Below are positions 1-9,465 of a stretch of 64,000 nucleotides of DNA, piece by piece (the stretch's first letter is position 1; each line of letters opens with the position of its first letter). The stretch comes from Comamonadaceae bacterium (GTDB taxonomy: Bacteria > Pseudomonadota > Gammaproteobacteria > Burkholderiales > Burkholderiaceae_C). The stretch is from positions 1 through 64,000 of the forward strand of contig CANFJF010000006.1 of NCBI GenBank assembly GCA_947447355.1, given 5' to 3'. The notes below the pieces were generated by a model. It was given only the letters and a program-made list of their open reading frames with translations. It made no database searches and was not told the origin of the DNA. A program made the position numbers and the translations under genes.

Positions 1-297
1 GTGGCCCTCAGCGAACCCGAAGTTGTCGCTGGTTTTGGGTTGTTGTGCGGTCGAATCTTGCCAGAGTTGCAATCTCATTTGGCTCAAAAATCGCGCTTAA
101 AAAGTCTCCACGCTTTTGTGGCGCATGGTGATTTTGACAACACGCTACCGGTGACATGGGCCGACCGTTCAGACATGCTGCTGAAAGATCTGGAGGTCGA
201 TTTTGAAAGCCATCGGTATCCCATTCACCATAGCATCAGTTCTGACATGCGTGCCGACTTTATCCGCTGGTTGAACAACACAATTAAGGCAAGCTGA
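1..297 (+). CDS. Phospholipase/carboxylesterase-family alpha/beta hydrolase, C-terminal part
   Basis: Partial: the frame is open at base 1, so the N-terminus, including the nucleophile Ser, lies outside the window. The visible 98 residues fit the end of the small serine esterase family related to YpfH/carboxylesterase II. HGDFDNTLP (about residues 42-50) carries the acid Asp46, and YPIHHSI (73-79) carries the catalytic His, followed by a terminal helix ending in a conserved-type Trp-Leu. It would hydrolyse a carboxylic or lysophospholipid ester in the cytoplasm; the substrate is unknown. Its 3' end overlaps the convergent transglycosylase gene by 14 bases. Confidence 0.7.
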   Translation: MALSEPEVVAGFGLLCGRILPELQSHLAQKSRLKSLHAFVAHGDFDNTLPVTWADRSDMLLKDLEVDFESHRYPIHHSISSDMRADFIRWLNNTIKAS

Positions 298-1492
298 GCT
301 TCACCGCATCCCCTAACTCAATCACCGCCATGGCGTAGTAGCTGCTCCAGTTGTAGCGGGTGATGGCATAAAAATTCTCTGTGCCTGCGACGTAGCTGGC
401 AGGGTCTGGCCCGTTGAGCAGCTCGACCAGCGCCAAGGGCCCCTTGTGTTGCAGCGCTGCGCCTTCTAGCAATGCGCCTTTGGCGGTGAAGCTGGCGACG
501 CTGAAGGTTGGCAAAATATCAGGCGCCATCAGGCCGTCAAGATCGAGTTTGCCAGTGTCAAAACTCACCGGGTAGTGCGTCGGCATGCCGGGCTTCCAGT
601 CGAAGGCTTTGAAGTAGCTGGCGACGGAGCCAATGACGTCGGCGGGGCTGTTCCAAAGGTCGATCTTGCCGTCGCCGTCAAAGTCCACTGCAAACCGAAC
701 CCAGCTGGACGGCATGAACTGTGGCATGCCCATGGCTCCGGCGTAGCTGCCCAGCGGCAACATCGGGTCCGCACCCAAACGGTTTTGCAGGCTCAAAAAT
801 TGTTCCACCTCGCCTTTGAAAAACTCGGCTCGCTCGACAGCCCGTGGGTGCGATGTGGGAAAGTCAAAGGCCAGTGTGGTGAGTGCATCGATGACGCGAA
901 AGCTGCCGGTGTTGCGGCCGTAAATGGACTCGACACCAATGATGCCGACGATGATCTCGCTTGGCACGCCATACTCTTTTTCAGCGCGCGTCAGTGTGGC
1001 TTGGTTGTCTTTCCAAAATTGCACGCCAGCAGCAATGCGGGTGGCATCTATGAAGCGGCTGCGGTAGGCTGCCCAGTTCTTCACAAAAGGCTGGGTCGGT
1101 GGTTGCATCAGCCTGACCACAGTGGGTACCAGTGTGGCTTGGCCGATGGCCTTGCGAACCCACTGCGGATTCAGGTTGCGCCTTGCGGCCAACTCATCGG
1201 CAAAGCGCATGACTTCGGGCCGCGTGGCGTAAACCGGACCTGCCGCCATGGCTGCGCGGGTCTTGCTGGGCCGCTTGTGTTTGTTGACATGGGCGCGCTT
1301 GGTAGAAATAACGGCTTTGACGACGACCGCTTTGCTTTTCACGGCATCGGTCTGCCCAACGCTGTCTGCGGCGTGGACTGAGAGCGACGTCCCCGTAAAA
1401 GCCAACACACACGCTAAGAGCTGGTAAAGCAGCTTGCGCCATGACGCTTTCGCTGAGAGGGCGCTCGACTGAAATGTGGTGGTATGTGTCAA
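284..1492 (-). CDS. mltB: Lytic murein transglycosylase B family (GH103)
   Basis: Cleaves the MurNAc-GlcNAc bond of peptidoglycan with formation of 1,6-anhydro-MurNAc, in the periplasm. The 402-residue protein has a basic N-terminus, a hydrophobic stretch around residues 21-40 and a likely signal-peptidase site after VHA. A Lys/Arg-rich linker precedes the SLT_2 domain (about 90-400). Catalytic Glu188 lies in IIGVESIYGR, and MGMPQFMPSSW is also characteristic. E. coli MltB is a lipoprotein; here an LLAC sequence occurs too early in the hydrophobic core to be a convincing lipobox. The start is TTG, preceded by AGGA; no in-frame ATG lies before the signal peptide. Confidence 0.88.
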   Translation of the reverse strand: MTHTTTFQSSALSAKASWRKLLYQLLACVLAFTGTSLSVHAADSVGQTDAVKSKAVVVKAVISTKRAHVNKHKRPSKTRAAMAAGPVYATRPEVMRFADELAARRNLNPQWVRKAIGQATLVPTVVRLMQPPTQPFVKNWAAYRSRFIDATRIAAGVQFWKDNQATLTRAEKEYGVPSEIIVGIIGVESIYGRNTGSFRVIDALTTLAFDFPTSHPRAVERAEFFKGEVEQFLSLQNRLGADPMLPLGSYAGAMGMPQFMPSSWVRFAVDFDGDGKIDLWNSPADVIGSVASYFKAFDWKPGMPTHYPVSFDTGKLDLDGLMAPDILPTFSVASFTAKGALLEGAALQHKGPLALVELLNGPDPASYVAGTENFYAITRYNWSSYYAMAVIELGDAVKLSLP

Positions 1493-1691
1493 AAAAAGGT
1501 CCTGCTGAATGCGTTATTCAAAGACAAAAAGCGGTATGTCGGTGTTTTAATTTTAGGCATGTCTGCGGCGCTTTCTGCGACCCCTGAGAGAAGCCTTCAG
1601 AGTCGCCGAACTCAGCGGTTCAGGCCGAACTCCGTGGTAAGCTAATTTGTTAAAAAAGGCTTTGTTCCCCATAACCTGACCACAGAATCTG

Positions 1692-2645
1692 ATGAACAAA
1701 ACTGGCTATTTCACCCACGCCGACTGTCGTAAACACGAAATGGGCTCCGGACACCCGGAGTGTCCCGAACGGCTAGACGCTATTGAAGACAGGTTGCTGA
1801 TGACCGGCGTTGCCGATGTGCTGGACAGGCGCGAGGCACCGCTGGCGCCACTGTCAGACATTGAGTTGGCCCACGACCGCATGTTGGTGGCCGCACTCCA
1901 CGGCCTGTCGAGCCAGCTCGCTGACGACATCAACGCCGGTGGCCCGTCTTATGCGCAGTTGGACCCCGACACCGCCATGAATGTGCACACGTGGAGCGCC
2001 GTGCTGCGAGCTGCCGGTGCGACGTTGGCGGCCACAGACGCAGTGATGGCGGGTGAAATTGAAAACGCTTTTTGCGCCGTTCGTCCGCCCGGCCATCATG
2101 CGTGCCGCAGCAAATCCATGGGGTTTTGTTTCGTCAACAACGTGGCCGTGGCGGCCAAATACGCGCTTGAGCGCCACGGCCTGAAACGCGTTGCGATTGT
2201 TGACTTTGACGTTCACCACGGCAACGGCACCGAAGACATCATCACCGGCGACGAGCGTATTTTGATGGTGAGCTTTTTTCAACATCCGCTGTACCCGAAC
2301 AGCGGCGCTGACAGCGATGCGCCTAACCTGCTGAACCTGCCGATTCCGCCGTACACCAAGGGTCCCCCCATTCGTGAATTGATCGAGTCAACGTGGCTGC
2401 CTCGTTTGGAAGAGTTCAAACCGCAGATGATTTTCATCAGTGCTGGTTTTGACGCGCACCGTGACGACGATCTCGGGCAGTTGGGCTTGGTCGAGCAAGA
2501 CTACGCTTGGATCACTCAGCGCATCAAGGATGTGGCCAAGCGCCACGCCAAAGGTCGCATCGTGTCTTCCTTAGAAGGTGGCTACAACCTCAGTGCGCTG
2601 GCCCGAAGCGTTGAAGCGCATGTTCGAGTCCTAGCGGATTTGTGA
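1692..2645 (+). CDS. Histone deacetylase family protein (acetylpolyamine/acetoin-utilization type)
   Basis: A zinc-dependent deacetylase of the arginase/deacetylase fold. In bacteria these act on acetylpolyamines, acetyl-lysine or other small acetylamides. The 317-residue chain shows the full family set: RPPGHHA (131-137) with tandem catalytic His, DFDVHHGNGT (171-180) giving the zinc ligands Asp173 and His175, AGFDAH (251-256) giving the third ligand Asp254, and EGGYNL near the C-terminus with the transition-state Tyr. No signal peptide, so cytoplasmic. Divergent from mltB across about 200 bases and 19 bases upstream of the MscS gene. The substrate cannot be deduced. Confidence 0.88.
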   Translation: MNKTGYFTHADCRKHEMGSGHPECPERLDAIEDRLLMTGVADVLDRREAPLAPLSDIELAHDRMLVAALHGLSSQLADDINAGGPSYAQLDPDTAMNVHTWSAVLRAAGATLAATDAVMAGEIENAFCAVRPPGHHACRSKSMGFCFVNNVAVAAKYALERHGLKRVAIVDFDVHHGNGTEDIITGDERILMVSFFQHPLYPNSGADSDAPNLLNLPIPPYTKGPPIRELIESTWLPRLEEFKPQMIFISAGFDAHRDDDLGQLGLVEQDYAWITQRIKDVAKRHAKGRIVSSLEGGYNLSALARSVEAHVRVLADL

Positions 2646-2664
2646 GATTTTTTAGGACTACCCG

Positions 2665-3996
2665 ATGGACCACTCTGGTACGCAGCTTTTGACATCACCC
2701 ATCCATATTGAAAAACTCGAGGCGTGGTTCAGTGCGCTGGTCCAGCAGGCAGCGTTGATTGAAATACTGGTGCTGACCGTCTGCATGGGCTTGGCTTGGT
2801 TATTGACCTCGCTGGTTCGCCGCGCCACAGGCATCACAGACAAACGATCGATCCTTTTCGGCCGAAAAATTCTGGACGGTGTGATGTTTCCCTTGGTGCT
2901 GCTGTGCCTGGGTTACGCCGCTCGAGCGATGCTAGCGGCAGCATTGCCAATCACTGTTTTCACGGTGGCCATGCCAGTGTTGGTGGCGCTGGTGGTCATT
3001 CGTCTCGGTGTCAAGGTTTTGCAAGTCGCATTCCAAGATACACCGCTGGTACGTGCCTTGGAGCGCACTATCTCCTGGCTGGTCTGGCTGGGTTTGGTGT
3101 TGTGGATCAGCGGCTTGTTGCCGCTGATCCTGGCAGAGCTGGACACCATCCACTGGCGCGTTGGCGCCAGCTCAATGTCAGTGCGCACGCTCATTGAAGG
3201 CACGCTGACAGCGGGTGCCGTGCTGATTGTGGCGCTGTGGATTTCGTCGGCGATTGAAACGCGCTTGTTGCGGTCAGCGGTGGGCAATGACTTGTCATTG
3301 CGCAAGGCGGTCAGCAATGCGACGCGGGCTTTGCTGGTCTTTGTCGGCTTGCTGGTGGCACTGTCTGCGGTCGGCATTGACCTGACGGCGCTGTCGGTGT
3401 TGGGCGGGGCGATCGGTGTTGGCATCGGTTTTGGTTTGCAAAAACTGGCGGCCAGCTACGTCAGCGGTTTTGTGATTCTGGCGGAGCACAGTGTGCGGAT
3501 TGGTGACATGGTTCGGGTCGATGGCTTTGAGGGGCGCATCACCGACATCAATGCGCGTTACACCGTGGTGCGGGCACTGACGGGCCGTGAGTCTATCGTG
3601 CCGAACGAAATATTCATCAGCAGCCGGATTGAAAACTTGTCGCTGGCCGACAGTCGGGTGATGCTCTCGACCGTGGTGTCGGTAGGCTACGGTAGCGATG
3701 TGGATTTGGTCTTGCGCTTACTCAGCGAAGCCGCGTCAAGCCAAACCCGCGTATTGAAAGACCCGGACCCCGTACCATCAGTGAACTTGACCAATTTGGG
3801 CGTGGACGGGTTGGAGTTCACAGTCAACTTTTGGGTTGTTGACCCTGAAAATGGTCAACAAAATATCCGTTCTCTCGTCAATATGGCAATTCTGAAGTCC
3901 CTGCGCGAGCACGGCATTCAGATACCTTACCCCCAGCGGGTGGTGCATCTTCATGGCGCCGCCATTGCGCCAGTAGCCGCCAGCCGAATAGAATGA
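2665..3996 (+). CDS. MscS-family mechanosensitive ion channel
   Basis: An inner-membrane channel that opens under membrane tension and releases solutes during osmotic downshock. The 443 residues give about four hydrophobic segments in the first 210 residues. A pore-lining helix rich in Gly and Ala follows (GVGIGFGLQKLAASYVSGF, about 252-270), then the MscS beta domain with VDGFEGRITDINARYT and a C-terminal alpha/beta cage ending near HGIQIPYPQ, a family hallmark. It is longer than E. coli MscS (286 aa) because of extra N-terminal membrane helices, as in the YbdG/YnaI-like groups. AGGA lies a few bases before the ATG. Confidence 0.9.
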   Translation: MDHSGTQLLTSPIHIEKLEAWFSALVQQAALIEILVLTVCMGLAWLLTSLVRRATGITDKRSILFGRKILDGVMFPLVLLCLGYAARAMLAAALPITVFTVAMPVLVALVVIRLGVKVLQVAFQDTPLVRALERTISWLVWLGLVLWISGLLPLILAELDTIHWRVGASSMSVRTLIEGTLTAGAVLIVALWISSAIETRLLRSAVGNDLSLRKAVSNATRALLVFVGLLVALSAVGIDLTALSVLGGAIGVGIGFGLQKLAASYVSGFVILAEHSVRIGDMVRVDGFEGRITDINARYTVVRALTGRESIVPNEIFISSRIENLSLADSRVMLSTVVSVGYGSDVDLVLRLLSEAASSQTRVLKDPDPVPSVNLTNLGVDGLEFTVNFWVVDPENGQQNIRSLVNMAILKSLREHGIQIPYPQRVVHLHGAAIAPVAASRIE

Positions 3997-4039
3997 TTAG
4001 CTTACGTTAACGTCAACTTAATATGTCTGGAGATTTCCG

Positions 4040-4789
4040 ATGAAGGTTTTGGTACCCGTCAAACGCGTGGTGGATTACAACGTCAAGGTGCGCGTCAAGT
4101 CTGACGGCACAGGTGTGGACATCGCCAATGTCAAGATGAGCATGAACCCCTTCGACGAAATTGCTGTCGAAGAAGCCACCCGCCTGAAAGAAAAAGGCGC
4201 TGTGGCTGAAGTCATCGCCGTCAGCTGCGGCGTCACGCAATGCCAGGAAACCCTGCGCACGGCCATGGCCATTGGTGCAGACCGTGCCATTTTGGTCGAC
4301 ACCACGGAAGAACTGCAGCCGCTGGCCGTTGCCAAACTGCTCAAGGCTTTGGTCGACAAAGAGCAACCCCAGCTGGTGATTTTGGGCAAGCAAGCCATTG
4401 ACGACGACTGCAACCAAACCGGCCAGATGCTGGCCGCTTTGCTGGGCTGGCCACAGGCCACCTTCGCGTCCAAAGTTGACGTGGCGGATGGCAAAGTGAC
4501 GGTCAGCCGTGAAGTCGATGGCGGTTCTGAAACCCTGGTGCTCACGCTGCCAGCCATCATCACCACCGATTTGCGATTGAACGAGCCGCGCTACGTGACG
4601 CTGCCGAACATCATGAAGGCGAAGAAAAAGCAGATGGACACGTTCAAGCCAGAAGATCTGGGCGTTGACGTCAAGCCGCGCATCAAAACCCTCAAAGTCA
4701 GCGAGCCGCCGAAGCGCAGCGCTGGCGTCAAAGTCGCCGACGTGGCTGCACTCGTCGACAAACTTAAAAACGAAGCGAAGGTAATCTGA
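4040..4789 (+). CDS. etfB: Electron transfer flavoprotein beta subunit
   Basis: The small subunit of the ETF heterodimer. It accepts electrons from acyl-CoA dehydrogenases and passes them to ETF-ubiquinone oxidoreductase. The 249-residue length is typical. [20 protein letters not shown] is the classic beta-subunit start, and the AMP-binding region and the ETF signature around [22 protein letters not shown] are present. Start ATG follows CTGGAGATTTCCG. It lies one base before etfA, so the two are certainly co-transcribed. The acyl-CoA dehydrogenase downstream and the ETF-QO gene at 28.4 kb are the expected electron partners. Confidence 0.97.
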   Translation: MKVLVPVKRVVDYNVKVRVKSDGTGVDIANVKMSMNPFDEIAVEEATRLKEKGAVAEVIAVSCGVTQCQETLRTAMAIGADRAILVDTTEELQPLAVAKLLKALVDKEQPQLVILGKQAIDDDCNQTGQMLAALLGWPQATFASKVDVADGKVTVSREVDGGSETLVLTLPAIITTDLRLNEPRYVTLPNIMKAKKKQMDTFKPEDLGVDVKPRIKTLKVSEPPKRSAGVKVADVAALVDKLKNEAKVI

Positions 4790-4790
4790 C

Positions 4791-5723
4791 ATGACTTCTT
4801 TGGTAATTGCTGAACACGACAACGCGGGCATCAAGCCCGCCACCCTCAATACCGTGACCGCCGCCGCCAAGTGCGGCAGCGATGTGCATGTGCTGGTGGC
4901 TGGCTTCAATGCCGCTGCCGCTGCGCAAGCTGCCAGCCAGATCGCTGGCGTGGCCAAAGTGATCCACGTCGATGGCGCGCACTTTGAACACGGTTTGGCT
5001 GAAAACATGGCTGCCCAAGTGTTGGCCATGGCGTCGGCTTATTCGCACATCCTCTTTCCGTCGACGGCATCGGGCAAGAACATTGCCCCGCGGGTGGCTG
5101 CGGCGCTTGACGTCGGCCAGATCTCCGACATCACGCAAGTCGACAGCCCCGACACGTTTGAGCGGCCTATTTATGCCGGCAACGCCATTGCGACGGTGCA
5201 AAGCCTGGATGCCGTGAAAGTCATCACTGTGCGCACCACCGGTTTTGACCCCGCTGCGGCCACGGGCGGCTCGGCTGCGGTGGACGTGGTGGCTGGCGTG
5301 GCTGACAGCGGCAAGTCAACTTTTATCGGCAGCGAAATCGCCAAGAGCGACCGCCCTGAACTGACGGCCGCCAAGATCATCGTCAGCGGTGGTCGGGCGC
5401 TCGGCAGTGCCGAAAAGTTCAACGAAGTCATGACGCCGCTGGCCGACAAGTTGGGCGCTGCGCTGGGAGCTTCGCGCGCTGCGGTGGATGCAGGTTACGC
5501 GCCAAACGACTGGCAAGTCGGCCAAACCGGCAAGATCGTGGCACCGCAGCTGTACATCGCGGCGGGTATTTCAGGTGCTATTCAGCACTTGGCCGGCATG
5601 AAAGACAGCAAGGTCATCGTGGCGATCAACAAGGATGGAGAGGCACCGATTTTCAGCGTGGCTGATTACGGACTCGAAGCCGACCTTTTCGTTGCCGTGC
5701 CGGAACTGACGGCAGCACTTTAA
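4791..5723 (+). CDS. etfA: Electron transfer flavoprotein alpha subunit
   Basis: The FAD-carrying subunit of ETF, 310 residues. The N-terminal domain starts MTSLVIAEHDN. The C-terminal FAD domain (about 190-310) contains IIVSGGRALGSAEKF, the RAAVDAGY segment, GQTGKIVAPQLYIAAGISGAIQHLAGM and AINKDGEAPIF, all diagnostic. Translation follows etfB after a single base. A Rho-independent terminator at 5737-5766 closes the etfBA unit, so the acyl-CoA dehydrogenase at 5803 probably has its own promoter or depends on read-through. Confidence 0.97.
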   Translation: MTSLVIAEHDNAGIKPATLNTVTAAAKCGSDVHVLVAGFNAAAAAQAASQIAGVAKVIHVDGAHFEHGLAENMAAQVLAMASAYSHILFPSTASGKNIAPRVAAALDVGQISDITQVDSPDTFERPIYAGNAIATVQSLDAVKVITVRTTGFDPAAATGGSAAVDVVAGVADSGKSTFIGSEIAKSDRPELTAAKIIVSGGRALGSAEKFNEVMTPLADKLGAALGASRAAVDAGYAPNDWQVGQTGKIVAPQLYIAAGISGAIQHLAGMKDSKVIVAINKDGEAPIFSVADYGLEADLFVAVPELTAAL

Positions 5724-5736
5724 AAGCGTGCTGGTG

Positions 5737-5766
5737 AAAAAAGCATCCTCCGGGGTGCTTTTTTTT
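5737..5766 (+). terminator. Rho-independent terminator of etfBA
   Basis: A short hairpin, GCATCC / GGGTGC with one T-G wobble and a 4-base loop, is flanked by six A on the left and a run of eight T (5759-5766) on the right. It starts 13 bases after the etfA stop codon. The matching A-run would also extend the stem, so the element could work in both directions, but only the plus-strand gene ends here. Confidence 0.8.
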
Positions 5767-5802
5767 CATCCAATTTGCATTTGATTCTTCTGGAGACTCG
5801 TC

Positions 5803-7605
5803 ATGAGCTACACCGCCCCCGTCAAAGACATGTTGTTTAATATTCAGCATCTGGCTGCAATCGACGAGCTGGCCAAGCTACCGGCTTTTGCCGATGCCGG
5901 CTTTGAGACGGCGCAAGCGGTTCTGGAGGAGTCGGCCAAATTCAGCGAGGGTGTTCTGGCACCGCTGAACTGGGAGGGCGACCAGCATCCCTCAAGTTGG
6001 CACCAAGGCGTGGTCACCACCACGCCTGGTTTCAAGGACGCTTTTCGGCAGTATGTTGAAGGTGGCTGGCAAGGGTTGCAGCATCCGGTGGACTTTGGCG
6101 GCCAGGGTTTGCCGAAAACCATTGGCGCCGCCTGCGGAGAAATGCTCAATTCGGCCAACATGAGTTTTGCGCTGTGTCCGATGCTGACCGATGGCGCGAT
6201 TGAAGCGCTACTGACCGCCGGCTCAGACGAACTCAACGCGACTTACCTTGAGAAAATGGTCAGCGGTCAATGGACTGGCACCATGAACCTGACCGAGCCG
6301 CAAGCCGGTTCTGACCTGGCGGCGGTGCGCAGCCGGGCTGAACCACAACCTGACGGCACGTACAAGGTGTTTGGCACCAAGATCTACATCACCTACGGTG
6401 AGCACGACATGGCCGAAAACATCGTGCATTTGGTGCTGGCCCGCGTCACGGGCGCGCCCGAAGGTGTCAAGGGCATCAGCCTGTTCGTGGTGCCCAAGTT
6501 CATGGCCAATGCCGACGGCTCGTTGGGTGCGCGCAACGACGTGCATTGCGTCAGCATCGAGCACAAGCTCGGCATCAAGGCCAGCCCGACGGCGGTGCTG
6601 CAGTATGGCGACCATGGCGGCGCGGTAGGTTACTTGGTGGGCCAAGAAAACCGCGGCCTCGAGTACATGTTCATCATGATGAACTCAGCCCGCTTCGCAG
6701 TCGGAGTGCAGGGCATTGCCATCGCCGAACGCGCCACCCAAAAGGCCGTGCAGTTTGCCAAAGACCGCGTCCAGAGCCGGCCCGTGGATGGTTCTTTGCC
6801 TGTCAGCGGACCGATCATTCACCATCCGGATGTGAAGCGCATGCTGATGACCATGCGGGCGTATACAGAAGGCTGCCGCGCCATGGCCACCGTGTCGGCT
6901 GCCGCTTATGACGCATCGCACCACCATCCCGATGCCGATGTACGCCAACAGAACTTGGCGTTTTATGAGTTTCTGGTGCCGCTCGTCAAAGGCTTCAGCA
7001 CCGAGATGAGCCAAGACGTCACCTCGCTGGGCGTGCAGGTGCATGGCGGCATGGGCTTCATCGAAGAAACCGGTGCAGCGCAGTACTTTCGCGATGCGCG
7101 AATTCTGACCATCTACGAAGGCACCACCGCGATTCAGGCGAATGATTTGGTCGGCCGAAAAACAGCCCGCGATGGCGGCCAGACGGCCAAGGCGATCGTG
7201 GCGCAAATCGAGAAGACCGAGTCCGAATTGCACCAGCAGTGCGGTACCAACGCTCTGGGCGTGGCGAAGCGTTTGTACGCGGCACGGTTGGCCTTGTTGG
7301 AAGTTATCGACTTTGTGGCCAGCCACACCAAGTCATCTCCCAACGCGGTCTTCGCCGGCAGCGTGCCTTACCTCATGCTGGCGGGCAACGTCATGGCCGG
7401 TTGGCAAATGGCCCGCGCCTTGTTGGCGGCAGAGCAGGCTTTGGCCACAGGCGACTTGGGAGTATTCAGCGCCGACTTCATGCACGCCAAGATCACCACG
7501 GCGCGTTTTTACGCTGATCATTTGCTAACCAAAGCGCCGGGAATGCGCGACAGCATTGTGGAGGGCGCTGACAGCGTGACGGCGCTGGCGCTGGACGCTT
7601 TTTAA
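5803..7605 (+). CDS. Acyl-CoA dehydrogenase, long (about 600-residue) DmdC-like subfamily
   Basis: Oxidises an acyl-CoA thioester to the 2-enoyl-CoA and hands electrons to ETF. At 600 residues it is longer than the classic 380-residue enzymes and matches the group with an extra N-terminal helix and a C-terminal acetyltransferase-like extension (acyl-CoA_dh_C), which includes DmdC. Visible motifs are MNLTEPQAGSDL (FAD/substrate loop), GGMGFIEETG and ILTIYEGTTAIQANDLVGRK, where Glu439 is the likely catalytic base. SD CTGGAG precedes the ATG. Ten bases separate it from the next gene, a flavin oxidoreductase. The chain length or structure of the acyl group is not predictable. Confidence 0.93.
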   Translation: MSYTAPVKDMLFNIQHLAAIDELAKLPAFADAGFETAQAVLEESAKFSEGVLAPLNWEGDQHPSSWHQGVVTTTPGFKDAFRQYVEGGWQGLQHPVDFGGQGLPKTIGAACGEMLNSANMSFALCPMLTDGAIEALLTAGSDELNATYLEKMVSGQWTGTMNLTEPQAGSDLAAVRSRAEPQPDGTYKVFGTKIYITYGEHDMAENIVHLVLARVTGAPEGVKGISLFVVPKFMANADGSLGARNDVHCVSIEHKLGIKASPTAVLQYGDHGGAVGYLVGQENRGLEYMFIMMNSARFAVGVQGIAIAERATQKAVQFAKDRVQSRPVDGSLPVSGPIIHHPDVKRMLMTMRAYTEGCRAMATVSAAAYDASHHHPDADVRQQNLAFYEFLVPLVKGFSTEMSQDVTSLGVQVHGGMGFIEETGAAQYFRDARILTIYEGTTAIQANDLVGRKTARDGGQTAKAIVAQIEKTESELHQQCGTNALGVAKRLYAARLALLEVIDFVASHTKSSPNAVFAGSVPYLMLAGNVMAGWQMARALLAAEQALATGDLGVFSADFMHAKITTARFYADHLLTKAPGMRDSIVEGADSVTALALDAF

Positions 7606-7614
7606 AGGATCGCC

Positions 7615-8580
7615 ATGTCAAAACTTCCAGGCGCACTTAAGAACCTGCCGCTGCCCATCATCGGCTCGCCCTTGTTCATCATCAGCAACCCGAAGCTGGT
7701 GATCGCACAATGCATAGCCGGTGTTGTCGGTGCCATGCCGGCACTGAACGCCAGGCCCGCTTCTCAGTTGGACGAATGGCTGGCCGAGATCACGGAAACG
7801 CTGGCAGCGCATGACCGCGCGCATCCAGACCGGCCAGCGGCACCTTTCGCCATCAACCAGATCGTTCACAAGTCGAACCAGCGACTGGAGAGCGACATGG
7901 AGATGTGTATGAAGTACCGCGTGCCCATTTACATCACCTCGATGGGGGCGCGCGAAGACATCTACGCTGCGGCCCACAGTGACGGCGGCGTGGTCCTGCA
8001 CGACGTTATCAACAACAAGTTCGCCCACAAGGCGATTGAAAAAGGCGCCGATGGGCTGATTGCTGTGGCCGCTGGCGCAGGTGGCCATGCCGGGATCAAA
8101 AGCCCGTTCGCCTTGATTCAGGAAATCCGCCAGTGGTTTGACGGCCCTGTGGCGCTCTCCGGCGCCATCTCCACGGGTGCGGCGGTGCTGGCCGCGCAGG
8201 CCATGGGCGCTGACTTTGCGTACATCGGTTCGGCCTTCATCGCTACCGAAGAAGCCCGCGCCGCAGACGATTACAAGCAGGCCATCGTCGACAGCACGTC
8301 AGACGACATCATTTACACCAACCTGTTCAGCGGTGTGCACGCCAACTACTTGGCCGCGTCCATTCGAACCGCGGGCCTAGACCCGCAAAATCTCCCTGAA
8401 AGCGATCCGAGCAAGATGGATTTCGGTGCTGAGCGGACGCGGGCCTGGAAAGACATTTGGGGCTGCGGTCAAGGCATTGGCGTTGTCTCCAAAGTTCAGA
8501 GCACGGCTGACTTGGTGGCGCAGCTTAAGCGCGAATACGCCGAGGCGCGCAGACGACTGTTGGGGTGCATCAACACGTGA
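7615..8580 (+). CDS. NAD(P)H-dependent flavin oxidoreductase, nitronate monooxygenase family
   Basis: An FMN-dependent TIM-barrel enzyme of the 2-nitropropane dioxygenase/nitronate monooxygenase superfamily, 321 residues. PIIGSPLFIISNPKLV at the N-terminus, the Gly-rich phosphate-binding segment AGAGGHAG (153-160) and LSGAISTGAAVLAAQAMGAD are all characteristic. Members oxidise alkyl nitronates or act as NADH:quinone reductases and enoyl-type reductases, so the name gives the fold rather than the reaction. It sits between an acyl-CoA dehydrogenase and the molybdenum hydroxylase genes and is very likely in the same transcript: its stop is followed immediately by the SD of the next gene. Confidence 0.85.
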   Translation: MSKLPGALKNLPLPIIGSPLFIISNPKLVIAQCIAGVVGAMPALNARPASQLDEWLAEITETLAAHDRAHPDRPAAPFAINQIVHKSNQRLESDMEMCMKYRVPIYITSMGAREDIYAAAHSDGGVVLHDVINNKFAHKAIEKGADGLIAVAAGAGGHAGIKSPFALIQEIRQWFDGPVALSGAISTGAAVLAAQAMGADFAYIGSAFIATEEARAADDYKQAIVDSTSDDIIYTNLFSGVHANYLAASIRTAGLDPQNLPESDPSKMDFGAERTRAWKDIWGCGQGIGVVSKVQSTADLVAQLKREYAEARRRLLGCINT

Positions 8581-8591
8581 AGGAGGGTGAG

Positions 8592-9464
8592 ATGAGTGAA
8601 ATTCGCTACGAAATGCCAACGACCGCAGAGGCGGCAGTGGCATTGCTCGCCGTCGCTGCCGGCCCGGCCAAAGTACTGTCAGGGGGGACTGACCTGATCA
8701 TCCAAATGCGCTCCGGGCAACATAGCCCTCAGTTGTTGGTCGATGTCAAAAATATCCCCGAGATGACGTCGATTTCTGCTGAGAATGGCGGCTATCTGAT
8801 CGGTGCAGCGGTGTCTTGTATGCGGCTGACTGAAGATGGAGCATTTGCCAAAACCTGGCCTGGCGTGATTGACGCCGTGAATTTGGTGGGCTCGGTTCAG
8901 GTCCGTGGACGCGCAACGATCGGGGGCAATGTGTGCAACGCATCGCCCGCCGCAGACAGTGTGCCAGCCATGATGGCTGCGGGCGCGATCGCCAACATCG
9001 TGGGGCCTGCGGGTCGTCGTGCCGTGCCGGTCGAACAGATCGCGGCAGGACCCGGAAAAACGTCGCTGGCCAAAGGCGAGATGGTGACGTCCTTTGTCTT
9101 GCCCCAACGCGCACCGCGATCAGGCGATGCTTATTTGCGCTTCACGCCGCGCTCTGAGATGGACATCGCTGTGGTCGGCGTCGGCATCAACCTGACGCTG
9201 GATGAGAGCGGGCTGTGCACACACGCTCGGGTCAGTCTGGGGGCTGTCGCTGCACGTGCGCTGCTGGTGCCTGAAGCGGCGGCTGCCCTGATCGGGACAA
9301 GGGTCGATGCCGCGGCACTTGAACGACTGGCCGCAGCGGCCAGTGCTGCAGCCCAACCCATCGACGACAAGCGCGGCACCAAAGCGTTCCGGATCAAAGT
9401 CTCAGGCGTGCTGGCCAAGCGCGCTGCCATCATTGCGCTCGACAGAGCGATGGGAAATCATTGA
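8592..9464 (+). CDS. Molybdenum hydroxylase FAD subunit (CoxM-like), cluster 1
   Basis: The medium subunit of a three-gene xanthine dehydrogenase-type enzyme. It carries FAD and passes electrons from the 2Fe-2S subunit to an acceptor. The 290 residues have the two FAD-binding signatures LSGGTDLI (near 35) and TIGGNVCNASPAAD (near 110), followed by the CO-dehydrogenase flavoprotein C-terminal domain. No extra 4Fe-4S insert is apparent, unlike 4-hydroxybenzoyl-CoA reductase. The ATG at 8592 is chosen because AGGAGG (8581-8586) sits 5 bases upstream; an earlier in-frame ATG at 8565 would overlap the preceding gene without an SD. Gene order is M-S-L. Confidence 0.9.
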   Translation: MSEIRYEMPTTAEAAVALLAVAAGPAKVLSGGTDLIIQMRSGQHSPQLLVDVKNIPEMTSISAENGGYLIGAAVSCMRLTEDGAFAKTWPGVIDAVNLVGSVQVRGRATIGGNVCNASPAADSVPAMMAAGAIANIVGPAGRRAVPVEQIAAGPGKTSLAKGEMVTSFVLPQRAPRSGDAYLRFTPRSEMDIAVVGVGINLTLDESGLCTHARVSLGAVAARALLVPEAAAALIGTRVDAAALERLAAAASAAAQPIDDKRGTKAFRIKVSGVLAKRAAIIALDRAMGNH

Positions 9465-9465
9465 C

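Noticed and set aside
284-1492. Lipoprotein signal (LLAC) in the transglycosylase.
   Set aside because: The Cys lies only a few residues into the hydrophobic segment; the better cleavage site is after VHA, typical of a soluble periplasmic protein.
1493-1691. Possible small gene or RNA in the mltB to deacetylase gap.
   Set aside because: No convincing start with SD, tRNA fold or conserved RNA signature; it is most likely just the divergent promoter region.
4013-5029. A 338-codon minus-strand frame opposite etfBA.
   Set aside because: EtfB and EtfA are unmistakable on the plus strand; the antisense product has no recognisable domain.
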